Shown here: positions 34,117-44,400 of the stretch, in pieces | How positions within the stretch are numbered: the first letter of the stretch is position 1 | How the letters are laid out: every line of letters starts with the position of its first letter | From: Hirudo medicinalis | Taxonomy: Eukaryota; Annelida; Clitellata; Hirudinida; Hirudinidae | DNA: 64,000 nt | Assembly (NCBI GenBank): GCA_011800805.1 | Contig: MPNW01000016.1 | Location: 293,417 to 357,416, forward strand | Direction of reading: 5' to 3' | The notes under the pieces: model-generated | Database searches by the model: none | Seen by the model: the letters and a program-made list of their open reading frames with translations, nothing else | Told to the model about the DNA's origin: nothing | Position numbers and translations under genes: made by a program

Positions 34117-34573
34117 AGTGAGTTTGTTCCAGACATAAAAATATTTGAAAAAATAAAATTATTCTGTAGATGTCATTAATGCGGTGATCCATCTCAATAA
34201 GTAAATTTAGATGAATTGTGCAAACCGTTTAATTGCTTTGCTGTATGAATCTGCTGTTTTCTTATAAAGTCAAATTGGTTTTGGCGGAATAAAACTTTCG
34301 CAATTGATATTATTTGGGAAACTCTTTATGGCCTTTGAATTCGAAAATTCTAGTACGCAACCTATTCGACAGAGTTCATAGTAGCCCCCAATGGCGTGGT
34401 TTTTGTTGTTAATTCTGCTTTAAATGACTAATTTGTATGAGTATATGAAATAATTTTTAAATAGACGTGGAAGAATGTTTAATATTTCATTAAAAATAAA
34501 TCTTTAATGTCTTCTGCTATCACGACGTTTGTGTTTGCATTGGAGTCGTTGGAGCTAATCGTAAATTTTTGGC

Positions 34574-36317
34574 ATGGATGCTTCGGATGAAGAGGACAAG
34601 GAAATGTGTGAAATTTCGTTTTGTAATTGTTAATCCTACTTTGTTTTTATAATTTGTTCATGTTTCCTAAATCTAAGGCAAAAGAAAATATTCAATATCC
34701 AGTCTCGGATTAAGAATGCAGAGCAAGTTTTTGGAAACCTTTGCATGTCATTTGGGAGCTACAGTCGCAGTCTGGCAAAATGTCGCGACAGAAGTATTAC
34801 ACTACACTAGCTTAAATTATTATCTTTTATTTGCATCATCGTTTCATGTAGATGATAAAGTGGCAAAAGAACTCAACACCCTTGCCAATAACGAGAGGTT
34901 AAATGTCACAACAAGATCATCGCTGATGGATTTTGTGAAAAATTATTCAGCTGTCCAGGACCACTTGGACATAAAGGTAGAGTCATTTCGATTAAAAGCT
35001 GGTAAGTTCTGATAATTTCTATTTGAGTCCTGCACAACTAGTTAGGCTAAACACAAAATAAATTGCTAACCATTTAGGAAGCCAAAGTGGATTTAATGCA
35101 ATTTATTTGAATAATAGATTAAAAGGATCAGACAGAATGTCATTCAACCCCTTTCATTCTACGACTCCTTTTGCAAACAAACGAAGGTTAAACAAAAGCA
35201 TTAGGTTTCTCACGATTTTTGCACCAAACTTTGGTTTTCTTTAACTGACAGAAGTCTTCAAGACAAACATTCTCTGCCCTCAAGAAAGAACTAGAGTTGA
35301 AAAATCGATTAAGCAAACTGCAGAGGACCCGGGCTTACCAAAATTTGGTTCAGTGAAATTTCAGCTGCTTAAGATGAGCTAATATATATTCTGATCTATA
35401 TATGTATATATATATATATATATATACACATTATATATAAAATCTATACATAGGTTATTTGTTACATATTATATACATACACAATAAATAAATGAATTTC
35501 AAGCTACTATTTTTGGTGAATATGATTGGATTCCAGTTTTTTTTTTTTAATTTAAACAACTTCATTACAGCTGGAGAGCAAGATCAGTCATTCCCTTGCA
35601 AGCTCCACAAAATTAAAGAAGCAATTAAAGGAAGAGATGGAGAGTTTTGAGAAAAAGAAGCTCACAGATCTCAAAGTAGTTAAACTGCCAATGAAACTTT
35701 TAATGCACATGTTAGCAATACAAAATGCCTATCATGGAACGTTGTGAAATCCCAGAAAATGCTAATGGCAGTGGTCAGCGCAGAGATCGACTTCAGTTTA
35801 AAAAGCCTCCAATTTTTCACGAACTGTTACAAGAATCTGGAAGGAATGAACGAAGATGTCGATCTCAAAGTGAGAGTCTTTGCTCTGATAATGCTCGACC
35901 CTCCCCAATAGTTCAAAGCTGCCCGTTCGATAGCAATTTCAGGAGCACATCTGCGGCGCATTGAAACTCGCAGACGACCATCCAATGCAAACTTCAATGC
36001 AAACATCCACCACCATTCCACCATTTACTACTTTTGACAGCTCAACACTCAGGGAAACATTAAAGTCTAATGGCTCCCTTAACTCCAAGAAATCACCAAA
36101 GAAAGTAAGTAAAAAAGAAAGTCAGAAAGAATTATTTCACCATTCTCACCACTGCATCATTTTTGTTCTGCAGCTCAGCTTTGACGAAGATAGTGATGAT
36201 GATGACGACGACGACGACGACAAATTCAGCAACGCCAGCCTAGTTGAAGTCAGAGATGATGATGATGATGATGACAACGTCGACGAATACAACAACTTTG
36301 CACAGCCTGTCGATTGA
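34574..36317 (+). CDS. CIBAR/FAM92 BAR-domain protein
   Basis: A chain of exons follows the FAM92 (CIBAR) BAR-like fold: 34574-34622 (start, weak), 34678-34793 (RIKNAEQVFGNLCMSF), 34852-35001 (SLMDFVKNYSAVQDHLDIK), about 35252-35347 (SALKKELELKNRLSKLQRTR), 35571-35675 (MESFEKKKLTDLK), 35756-35869 (AEIDFSLKSLQFFTNCY, NLEGMNEDVDLK), 35943-36105 and 36176-36317. The last three introns are 70-80 bases with matching phase. An exon of roughly 40 bases for the segment after residue 100 is unresolved. The tail is unusually acidic (two Asp runs), as in vertebrate CIBAR1. Family members bind curved membranes and act with the CBY1 protein at the ciliary base. The gene converges on fumarase with 335 bases between the stops. 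Confidence 0.8.
35396..35432. repeat. TA dinucleotide repeat
   Basis: A (TA)n run in a CIBAR intron, continued by TACACATTATATAT. Confidence 0.9.
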
Positions 36318-36401
36318 TGGGTTTTATTCTTCACAAGGAATCAGGCACCCCCCAGTTTCATGGAAGAATCTCCAACAAAAACAGTGCAATGCTTTCCATT
36401 G

Positions 36402-36407
36402 AATAAA
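36402..36407 (+). terminator. CIBAR polyadenylation signal (AATAAA)
   Basis: AATAAA 85 bases after the CIBAR stop, followed by the T-rich TTTTGTTCC. Confidence 0.6.
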
Positions 36408-36652
36408 TTTTGTTCCAAATCACTTTTTAATTGAAATAAATGGGATGGTTTATTGGCCCACTTATTAGTCACTTTAAAGTTGTGTTAAATCTTAAAGATG
36501 TCACAAAAAATAACTTTCCATTAAAGTCTAAAGCAGACTGATTACGAGCGTGGACTAATCTACACTTTAAACCATAAAGACAACTATTCAGAAAGCCTAA
36601 ACGGGATCACATTTCGATTTGAGATGTTTCTCCACAACACGACAAAAAATCC

Positions 36653-38787
36653 TCATTTTGGACCGAGCATGTTCTCGGGGAGCACCCACTGACCGAACTG
36701 TTCTTCAGTGAGGAAGCCCAGTTGAAGAGCAGATTCTTTGAGGTTGAGTTTGTTCTTGTGGGCATGACCGGCGATCTTCGCGCATTTATCGTATCCGATG
36801 TGAGGGTTGAGAGCGGTCACCAACATGAGGGATTCGTTCAAGAGCTGTGAAATTCTTTCCTCATTGGCCTTGATGCCAACCACGCAATTTTTGGTGAAGG
36901 ACTTGCACGCATCTCCAATCAATCGAATGGATCTGAGCACATTGCTGACCATGACGGGCTTGAAGACATTCAGTTCAAAGTGTCCGTTACTTCCGCCCAC
37001 TGTGACGGCGACGTGGTTTCCAAACACTTGACATGCTACCATGGTTACGGCTTCACATTGGGTAGGATTTACTTTGCCTAGGAAGATGATGTTAATAGCT
37101 AATTAGTTAAGTTAATGCTGAAGACTCAAAACATCCCAACAAAAATTGCCTGGCATGATGCTGGACCCCGGTTCATTCTCAGGCAGAACGAGTTCTCCTA
37201 GTCCACACCTAGGGCCTGATCCAAGGAACCTGATGTCGTTGGCAATCTTCATTAAACTTGTGGCCACCACATTCAGAACCCCACTGACTTCTACCAAGGT
37301 ATCGTGACATGCGAGAGATTCGAACTTGTTGGGAGCGGTAACGAATGGAATGCCTAGAAAGGAAAGTCGAACGTACTCAATGCTCCTTAAACAACGGAAA
37401 TAGCAAAACCTGTCAAATGTGCGATCTTCGAAGCAATGCCCTCCGCAAACCCGACTCTCGTGTTCAGGCCCGTGCCCACTGCTGTTCCTCCTGCATCCAT
37501 TTCATTAAGAATTGCAACACCACTTTTAGACAATTAATGATTAATCTATTCTATTTTCATTTGTTCATTGGTCTCCCAACCTGCAGCAAGTTGATAAACC
37601 CTCGGAAGTACGGCTTTGATGCGATCCAAGTCATTGTCCAACTGCTGCACATACCCACTGAACTCCTGACCTAGAGTCAGAGGTGTTGCATCCTACAAAA
37701 GTTAGAGGTCGATGAACTTTCAAACCACCCATAAGCTAGGCGTTCGACTTATTTGAACATTTAATCAGTTGGAACAATTGCTTAATGTTCATTGAAGTGG
37801 TGCGAATTGGTACCTGGGTGTGTGTTCTTCCAATCTTGATAATCTTGTTAAATTCTTCTGCTTTTTTGGCCAGGGCATCACGGAGCATTTTAATGTCCGG
37901 TTGAAGAATGTCGCGTATAGCTATTGCCACGGATATGTGCATTGCCGATGGGAACGTGTCATTCGAACTCTGAAAGTTCACAAAGCGACCACCTTCACCT
38001 CATTGCACAATTTAAGTATTGTTTTGCTTGTACTGTACCAGAAATTGCAGAATTTGCTAACTGCCCTAACAAGCCTCAACCAACCACAAGTTTAATATTA
38101 TTTACCTGACTCATATTGACATGATCATTAGGGTGCACTGGTGATTTTGATCCAAGCTTGCCACCAAGAATTTCAATTGCTCTGTTTGCAAGAACTTCAT
38201 TTACGTTCATATTGGTTTGAGTTCCAGATCCAGTTTGCCAAATAACAAGAGGAAAGTTATCATCCAGTTTTCCATCTACCACCTGCCAACATACATAAAT
38301 TATTAGGAACTCCACGAATGTCATTTTCAGTGGAAGAATTGACTAACTTCGTCCGCTGCTTTGGATATTGTGGAAGCGATTTTTTCATCCAATCCAAACT
38401 GCAAGTTCACTAAAGCAGCTGCTTTCTTCAGAATTGCAAGTCCTTTGATGACTTCAATCTAGGATTACAGATTTCGTTTGGAATGCGATAAATGCAAAGG
38501 TAATGCAAATTCTACCCACCGGCATTTTTTCATGTTGACCACCGATGTCAAAATTCTGCAGTGATCTGGCTGTGTTGGAACCATAATATTTATTTGCCGG
38601 AACTTTTATCTCACCAAAACAGTCACTTTCCAATCGCCACTAAAACATGTTCGATATCATTCGCAAAACGAATGAGATCACATCAAACAATTGAAATTAA
38701 TACCTCGGCTCCACTATGAACAGCCATCGCGAGTCTCAAACGTCCGCGAGTATTCAAGGGCAAACTCTTGAATAGCACACGCATCAT
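36653..38787 (-). CDS. FH: Fumarate hydratase (class II fumarase)
   Basis: Nine exons on the minus strand join in phase: 38787-38704, 38639-38520, 38458-38348, 38282-38106, 37969-37814, 37692-37581, 37490-37410, 37353-37150, 37077-36653 (489 residues, close to animal FH). It interconverts fumarate and malate in the TCA cycle. Family signatures are intact: [17 protein letters not shown] motif (here [16 protein letters not shown]), [19 protein letters not shown] and GSSIMPGKVNPTQ. The N-terminus is Arg-rich with few acids ([20 protein letters not shown]), as expected for mitochondrial import. The ninth residue of the signature is only restored if the last intron (37078-37149) uses a GC donor. 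A six-codon upstream frame overlaps the start. It is divergent from the SH2-pseudokinase. Confidence 0.96.
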
Positions 38788-39002
38788 TTCTTCTGCTTCA
38801 TAAAAAAATGTCAAACAAAAACATAGTAAATTGTCATTAAATTAGTTTTGGAGGCATATTAATTTTGACCTCCTCTATCATCGAGGCGATGCAATTCTGT
38901 CTGCTATCATTTATATAAAATTAAGTTCCTCTTTAATCTACGACAATTTGGAATGATGGTGTGCTTAAATATCACATCAAAAACTAAACTGCCATTCGAA
39001 AA
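38788..39002. promoter_or_regulatory. Candidate bidirectional promoter, FH and SH2-pseudokinase
   Basis: Only 215 bases separate the two divergent start codons, so both promoters must share or abut here. No clear TATA box was seen. The FH side contains a short upstream frame (MKQKK) whose TGA overlaps the FH ATG. Confidence 0.55.
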
Positions 39003-41225
39003 ATGTCGAGTTTTCATCAGCGTATTTTTCTACTAAGGGATGATTTAACCTGCGTTATCAAACATTTACAGATTTCTAAGCTGATAAGCGATGTGGTTTA
39101 CATCGACAAAGAACTGCTTGTTTTACAAGGCATATCAGTCTCGAATATTTCCGATCATTCTCCTTTACATTTTGCTAGAGAATTAGAGACTTTGGCATAC
39201 GATTCGTCTACAGTTCTTCAAAGCTTCCTGAAAGAAGAATGCAAAGGTACAAAATGTAATGAGGATTACAGCGAAATCGATCTGAAACGGAGTTTTACAT
39301 CTAATGATGGATTTAATATTTGTTCACTCCACGAAAGCAGTAAATTCTTCTCAGATAAAACTTGCGGCTTCATTAATCCCAAATTATTAAACCGTGTTCG
39401 ATCCTGTTCTGATGTTGCAGGGACAGAAAGTCGAAAATACGAGAATTGCGAGATTTTGAAATCAAATGAAATGTTGAATGACCACTCATCCTGCCAATCT
39501 TGTCGGAGACACAGTTGTCCTACTCACTTCTGCTTCAGGCAATCAACTTTGAAACCCATGAAATTTCTAAAAAGAGGCGATTTTTTGCTTGACTGTGGCA
39601 GCGTTAAAGATAGAATAGTGAAGGGCATTCGTGGTTTGCTATTTTACGATAAAGATGGAGATTTGATTCTCGTCAGTTCTAGTAAGATAGATGAATTCAA
39701 AGAATATAATGATCAGACTTGGTTCTATCCTCAGAAAATGACTCAATATCAAGCAACTGTAATGTTAAATTGTGTCAATCAAATTGGCTATTTTCTGCTA
39801 TACCAATGTCCTGCCAGCAAAGAAGTCGGTCATTCATTTTGTATGATATCACTGACATTTAATAAAAACGAAGTATTCCACTACAGAATAGATCAATTGC
39901 TCAATGGAGATTTTATTGTCGAAGGTGACACAAAATCCTTCCCTTCGTTGTCCGAACTGGTAAAATATTTCAGTGCAAATCGAAGGCATTTGGCAAGAAG
40001 GTTAAGGAAAAATCTTCTAAAGTCTTTGAAATCCAACGACATACCAAAATTAGCTTTCCCCCATCATAATGTTAGAAGAAAGCAAGTGATTTCAAAAATT
40101 TCACTTGGTCGTGAAGGCTATTTCGACAATTATATTGGCATAATAAATACACAGGAAACACAAAAAATAAAATTAAAAGTTTTGATTGATGTGTCCTCCG
40201 AGGCCTTGGACGATTTTATTTCTGAGTCAATATTGTTGAAATCTTTGAATCACACTAATGTTGTTTCCTTCATAGGTGTGGACTTTGCTGAACGACCGTA
40301 TTGCTTGGTGACAGAATATCCATCTTACGGCTCGCTTCGATTATGCCTTGAAGACGGGATAATACCTAGTTCAAATCAAAAAGCCCTGAATAATGTGTGC
40401 CTTCAAATTTTAAAATCCCTTCAGTATATGGAAAGCAAGCGTTTTGTCATTCACAGGAAACTGTCGACATCGTCTTTCTGCGTGAACGAACGACACGTGA
40501 TCAAATTGGGCGAGTTTGACAGGGCTCGAACAACTATTGACGACGAATTTGTTGCCGAAGAAGACGAGGAAATTTTAATAAAGTATGCCGCCCCAGAAGT
40601 TTTGACTAAACTCGTGTATAGCACCAAATCAGATTTGTGGGCGCTGGGAGTAACCCTTTGGGAGGTCTTCCACAAGGGCGCAATTCCCTACCAGTTCGTA
40701 AAGACAAAGAAACTGATACTTAGCGTGGTTTCAGGCCAGCTTTTACTTCCTCTTGCAGACTGTGCGACTCTGATCAAAGACATCATTTTGAAGTGCTTTA
40801 ATCACGATTCTACGAGAAGACCTTCTGTCACTCAACTGGTGAGGATTCTCGAAAATCAAGTCGCCCTAGAGGCAATTCTCGAAGAAAAATCAAAAGCAAA
40901 TCGAACCACCAGAAATAGGACTCAGTCCTTTTCCAATTTTTCAAACTTTAGACAAGGAAGGGAAATGCTTAACAAATTCCTCGGCAAAAACATTTTCGGT
41001 GGATCTGCATCAGCTTTTTGCACTCCTACAACATCTCGCAGGAAACCAACTACTCTGCAAGGTTTGAAATTCAGACAACTCACCACAAGTTCTAAAGAAG
41101 CCCTGCTGAGAGCACACAATGACATGCCTGAAATATCTTGCATCGATCAAAGAAATGATTCAAAACCTCCTATTGGCATTCCGAAAGAAAGTATAGCACG
41201 CTCTAAAAATGTTAATAAATCTTGA
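39003..41225 (+). CDS. Intronless SH2 plus tyrosine-kinase-like protein, predicted pseudokinase
   Basis: One uninterrupted 740-residue frame. Residues about 240-330 form an SH2 domain (TWFYPQKMTQYQATVML, SFPSLSELVKYF). About 362-625 form a tyrosine-kinase-like fold (VVSFIGVDFAERPYCLVTEY, YAAPEVLTK, SDLWALGVTLWEVF). Key residues are lost. The SH2 FLVR arginine is Tyr (FLLY, near 267). HRD is HRK at 484-486. The catalytic-loop Asn is Ser. DFG is EFD at 504-506. The glycine loop is degenerate. The beta-3 Lys (392) and alpha-C Glu (408) remain. The first 240 residues are unrecognised and contain a CxxC-x4-C-x4-C cluster (164-177). The C-terminal 110 residues are basic and Ser-rich. Domain order resembles FES/FER or ABL-type cytoplasmic kinases but no F-BAR or SH3 is seen. 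A scaffold or regulatory role is inferred. Confidence 0.88.
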   Translation: MSSFHQRIFLLRDDLTCVIKHLQISKLISDVVYIDKELLVLQGISVSNISDHSPLHFARELETLAYDSSTVLQSFLKEECKGTKCNEDYSEIDLKRSFTSNDGFNICSLHESSKFFSDKTCGFINPKLLNRVRSCSDVAGTESRKYENCEILKSNEMLNDHSSCQSCRRHSCPTHFCFRQSTLKPMKFLKRGDFLLDCGSVKDRIVKGIRGLLFYDKDGDLILVSSSKIDEFKEYNDQTWFYPQKMTQYQATVMLNCVNQIGYFLLYQCPASKEVGHSFCMISLTFNKNEVFHYRIDQLLNGDFIVEGDTKSFPSLSELVKYFSANRRHLARRLRKNLLKSLKSNDIPKLAFPHHNVRRKQVISKISLGREGYFDNYIGIINTQETQKIKLKVLIDVSSEALDDFISESILLKSLNHTNVVSFIGVDFAERPYCLVTEYPSYGSLRLCLEDGIIPSSNQKALNNVCLQILKSLQYMESKRFVIHRKLSTSSFCVNERHVIKLGEFDRARTTIDDEFVAEEDEEILIKYAAPEVLTKLVYSTKSDLWALGVTLWEVFHKGAIPYQFVKTKKLILSVVSGQLLLPLADCATLIKDIILKCFNHDSTRRPSVTQLVRILENQVALEAILEEKSKANRTTRNRTQSFSNFSNFRQGREMLNKFLGKNIFGGSASAFCTPTTSRRKPTTLQGLKFRQLTTSSKEALLRAHNDMPEISCIDQRNDSKPPIGIPKESIARSKNVNKS

Positions 41226-41255
41226 AGGACTCTAAATATTTGGATTTCAATTCAA

Positions 41256-41261
41256 ATAAAC
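41256..41261 (+). terminator. Pseudokinase polyadenylation signal (AATAAA)
   Basis: AATAAA 31 bases after the stop of the intronless gene. The close spacing suggests a very short 3' UTR. Confidence 0.5.
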
Positions 41262-41477
41262 TATGATCGGAGAAGTAATTTAAAACGAATGGCTATCATT
41301 TAATTGCTGTAAATAAGTCGATAGTCTCTGCAGAAATTGCTTGGAAAGGCATACAGAATGCCTTGATGATGTAGATGATGAAGATGATGATGATGATGAC
41401 GACAATACAGTTAAAGAAAATGATTTTTAACACTATTAAGTAAATTTCAGCCACAGTCTTAAGAAAAATCTTTCAAG

Positions 41478-44400
41478 TTATCTCTTTTTATGCATTTGTT
41501 GCCTCTTTGTGAGTCGGCCACAGTAAAGACCAACAAAGAAAATAACACACACTGAAATGAAGAGAATACACTGAAAGTACAGTTTTGAGGAGGAGGATTG
41601 CACATGTTGGTAGAGTTCTCCAAAATTGTCTGGGGGGGCAATCTGAAACAGATAAAAGTAGTCAAAGTTTAGAAAGAAAAATATAAACTTTCAGTGACAT
41701 ACTTTGACTGAGAGGCCCCATAATTCTGATCTTTCTTTGAGGGATTTTCTACATTCACTGTTCATTGGGATGTTTAGATCAGGCATTGCATCCAAAAGAC
41801 AGGACATAACTGCAAATGAAATGACATAATTATTTTTCAAATTAACTGCCAATAAATCACCATTTAATTGGTTTTGTTTCACTGCATAATGGAACTGCAA
41901 TAAAATTCCAAGTATAAATACAACATTATCCCCAGTTAATCTATTTCTTCCGTTCATCAATTTTCCCATGTTCGTCAATAGTAAAATTCGCACCTTCACT
42001 TTCCTCTTATCCATTATATAAAGATTCTTATCTACTTGTCGTAATTAATATAATAACTTTGTAACAGGTTATCCCATAGATGGGAATTATATTCCCTTGG
42101 GATATATAGGGAATTTTGTTTTTTTGTTTTATTGGTTCAGAATTTGGTTCAGAAGTAAACCTTTGGAAACTCTCACACCTTTCAAATAAAAAGGACCACA
42201 AAATAATTATATGAATTTAAAATTTAACAAAATGTTTAACAAACATGAATGAACTACTGTCTCTTTGAGTTAATAAAAACTTATTAAATAGCCTGATGAA
42301 CCAATAAATATATTACATGAATTATGATGATGCAATTTACAAAAAAATAATTTCACCAAACCTCTGCCTTCTCCTCTCCTAATATCCTTACAAATGCTCA
42401 TTGCATCCAGTTTGCAAACTCGATGTAAAATAGGATCGATTTGAATGTCCACATTATTCTCCATAATCCTCCTCTGAATCTCCTAATAAGCATTTATTTT
42501 TAAATTGTTAAAAGCAAACAAAAGCAGGTTGCGCTCCTGCACATGGCAGTAATGGCAACAGTCGTAATGTGTCAGGTTCAAAACCATTCCTGCACTGCAG
42601 CAAGCACCCTTAGGAAGGAGCGCCATGTAAATGGTTAACAAAAAGCGCCTTTGACGCTATGCACTTGGCGCTGTATAAATGAACTACGTTTACATCCACG
42701 CTTGTTTTCATGAAGTGGATGGACTCAGATTATACTAACAATGAAACATTGAGTGTTGCGGTCCCTGACTTCTTGATCTGACAAAAGTGCATCCATCAAA
42801 CATTCCTGAACTTTTCCCCCATCTTCATCCAGCTTGTTCCTCTCAGCTTCCTTTAAGCACTTCTTCACAATCTTTTAATAACCAACAAAAAATCCTGAAT
42901 TATTTTTTAAATCTTACATAAGCACAGCAGCAGTAAATTTTCTATAAAATACTTAGTCCAAAGCAATTTCTAACCACATCTTTGCAGGCTTTGACGAGAG
43001 CAGCATCTTGCAGGTAATCAACGGCAGAGTCCCTAATCAACTCAGAAACGTGAGCTTTACAAGTGGTTGACATATGCAACTGTAATTGTGAAAACATGTT
43101 TTTTTAATTGTTTGTTAGCAGTGCCTTTCAAGTCTCAAGAATGATGCAAATAATTACAAATGGTTACTTAAGTAAAATGAACCTTGAATGCAAATGCTAA
43201 TTATGGATGTAAAGTTCATAATCCTAGAAATATGTATACAAACTACATGCCTGTGCAGACTTTGATGGCTGTATGGAAGATACTAATTGAAAAATTACTA
43301 AGCAAATCCAATAATAGCGAATGATCACGAACACTTTGTAATTTGTGGATAAAGGTTCTCCGCAGACATTGAATGACGAGACCCTCGACCTCCACATTCT
43401 TTTTGTTTGCTTCTTCCAACTCATTCTGACAATATTTGCTGATGTCTTTATTGCAGTTTTTGAACAAACCAGGATTCAATCTTATGTCTGAAACATTTAG
43501 GCAATTTTATTTCTTAATCAAATAGAAAGAACACGCATATATTTAACTTTTATCTATTATCTCTAGGCAACTATTAATTTAACAAACAGAGCAGCTGACT
43601 TAATCGCTCTCAACGATCACTCGTGAACGGATTAACCTTCCGATCTGAGACGCATCCTGTTGATGACGACAAAATGGCACTGCTCATCAAATCCATCATC
43701 GTTTCTGTGCTGCTTCAAACATCCAAAAATGTCACTTAGCTCCTCTTTGCAATGTTTCTGAATTGTAATACAGAAATTATTTAAAATAATTCTAAATATT
43801 TATATATTTAAATATTTATATATAAATTATTTAGAATAATTCTAAATAATAACAATTCCAATGAATGACCTTAAACCCACTGGCTAAACAAACCTTTATC
43901 ATAGATTTACATTTTGTAATTAGTGTATAATCTGCAGACGAATCCACTGCTTCCATGAGCTAAAAATATTGATCAACATCAACATTCATATATTCTGTAA
44001 TGAGAACAGAATGTTCACATAAATTTATGTGAAATTAAATTTATAATTGTAATTAAATATAACAGTCTATTAATAATATGTTAATTAATAACCACCATTA
44101 AAATTATGTAAATCATGTAATTAAAAGCTAAGTCACTCGTTTTCATATGATTTCAATTCTCTTCCCAAAATATTCTCTGGCTTTTTTATATCAATAGCAA
44201 TGATGTATGATAGCAATTATAGCAATAACTACAACAATCCTTCTCATTTTTTACGTAATACACATGAATATAGTCCTTCTTTTTCTAAGTCCACTCTAAA
44301 ATTATTCTCGATTCAATGTTATGGTCCTAGACTTTACTCCTCTATACCTTNNNNNNNNNNNNNNNNNNNNNNNNNNNNNNNNNNNNNNNNNNNNNNNNNN

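Noticed and set aside
35725..35964. 79-codon frame (MPIMERCEIPENA...) as a separate gene
   Set aside because: It overlaps CIBAR exon 35756-35869 in the wrong frame. The other frame matches the BAR-domain family over its length.
36146..36334. Minus-strand Ser-rich frame
   Set aside because: Mirror of the Asp-rich CIBAR tail codons (GAT/GAC) on the opposite strand.
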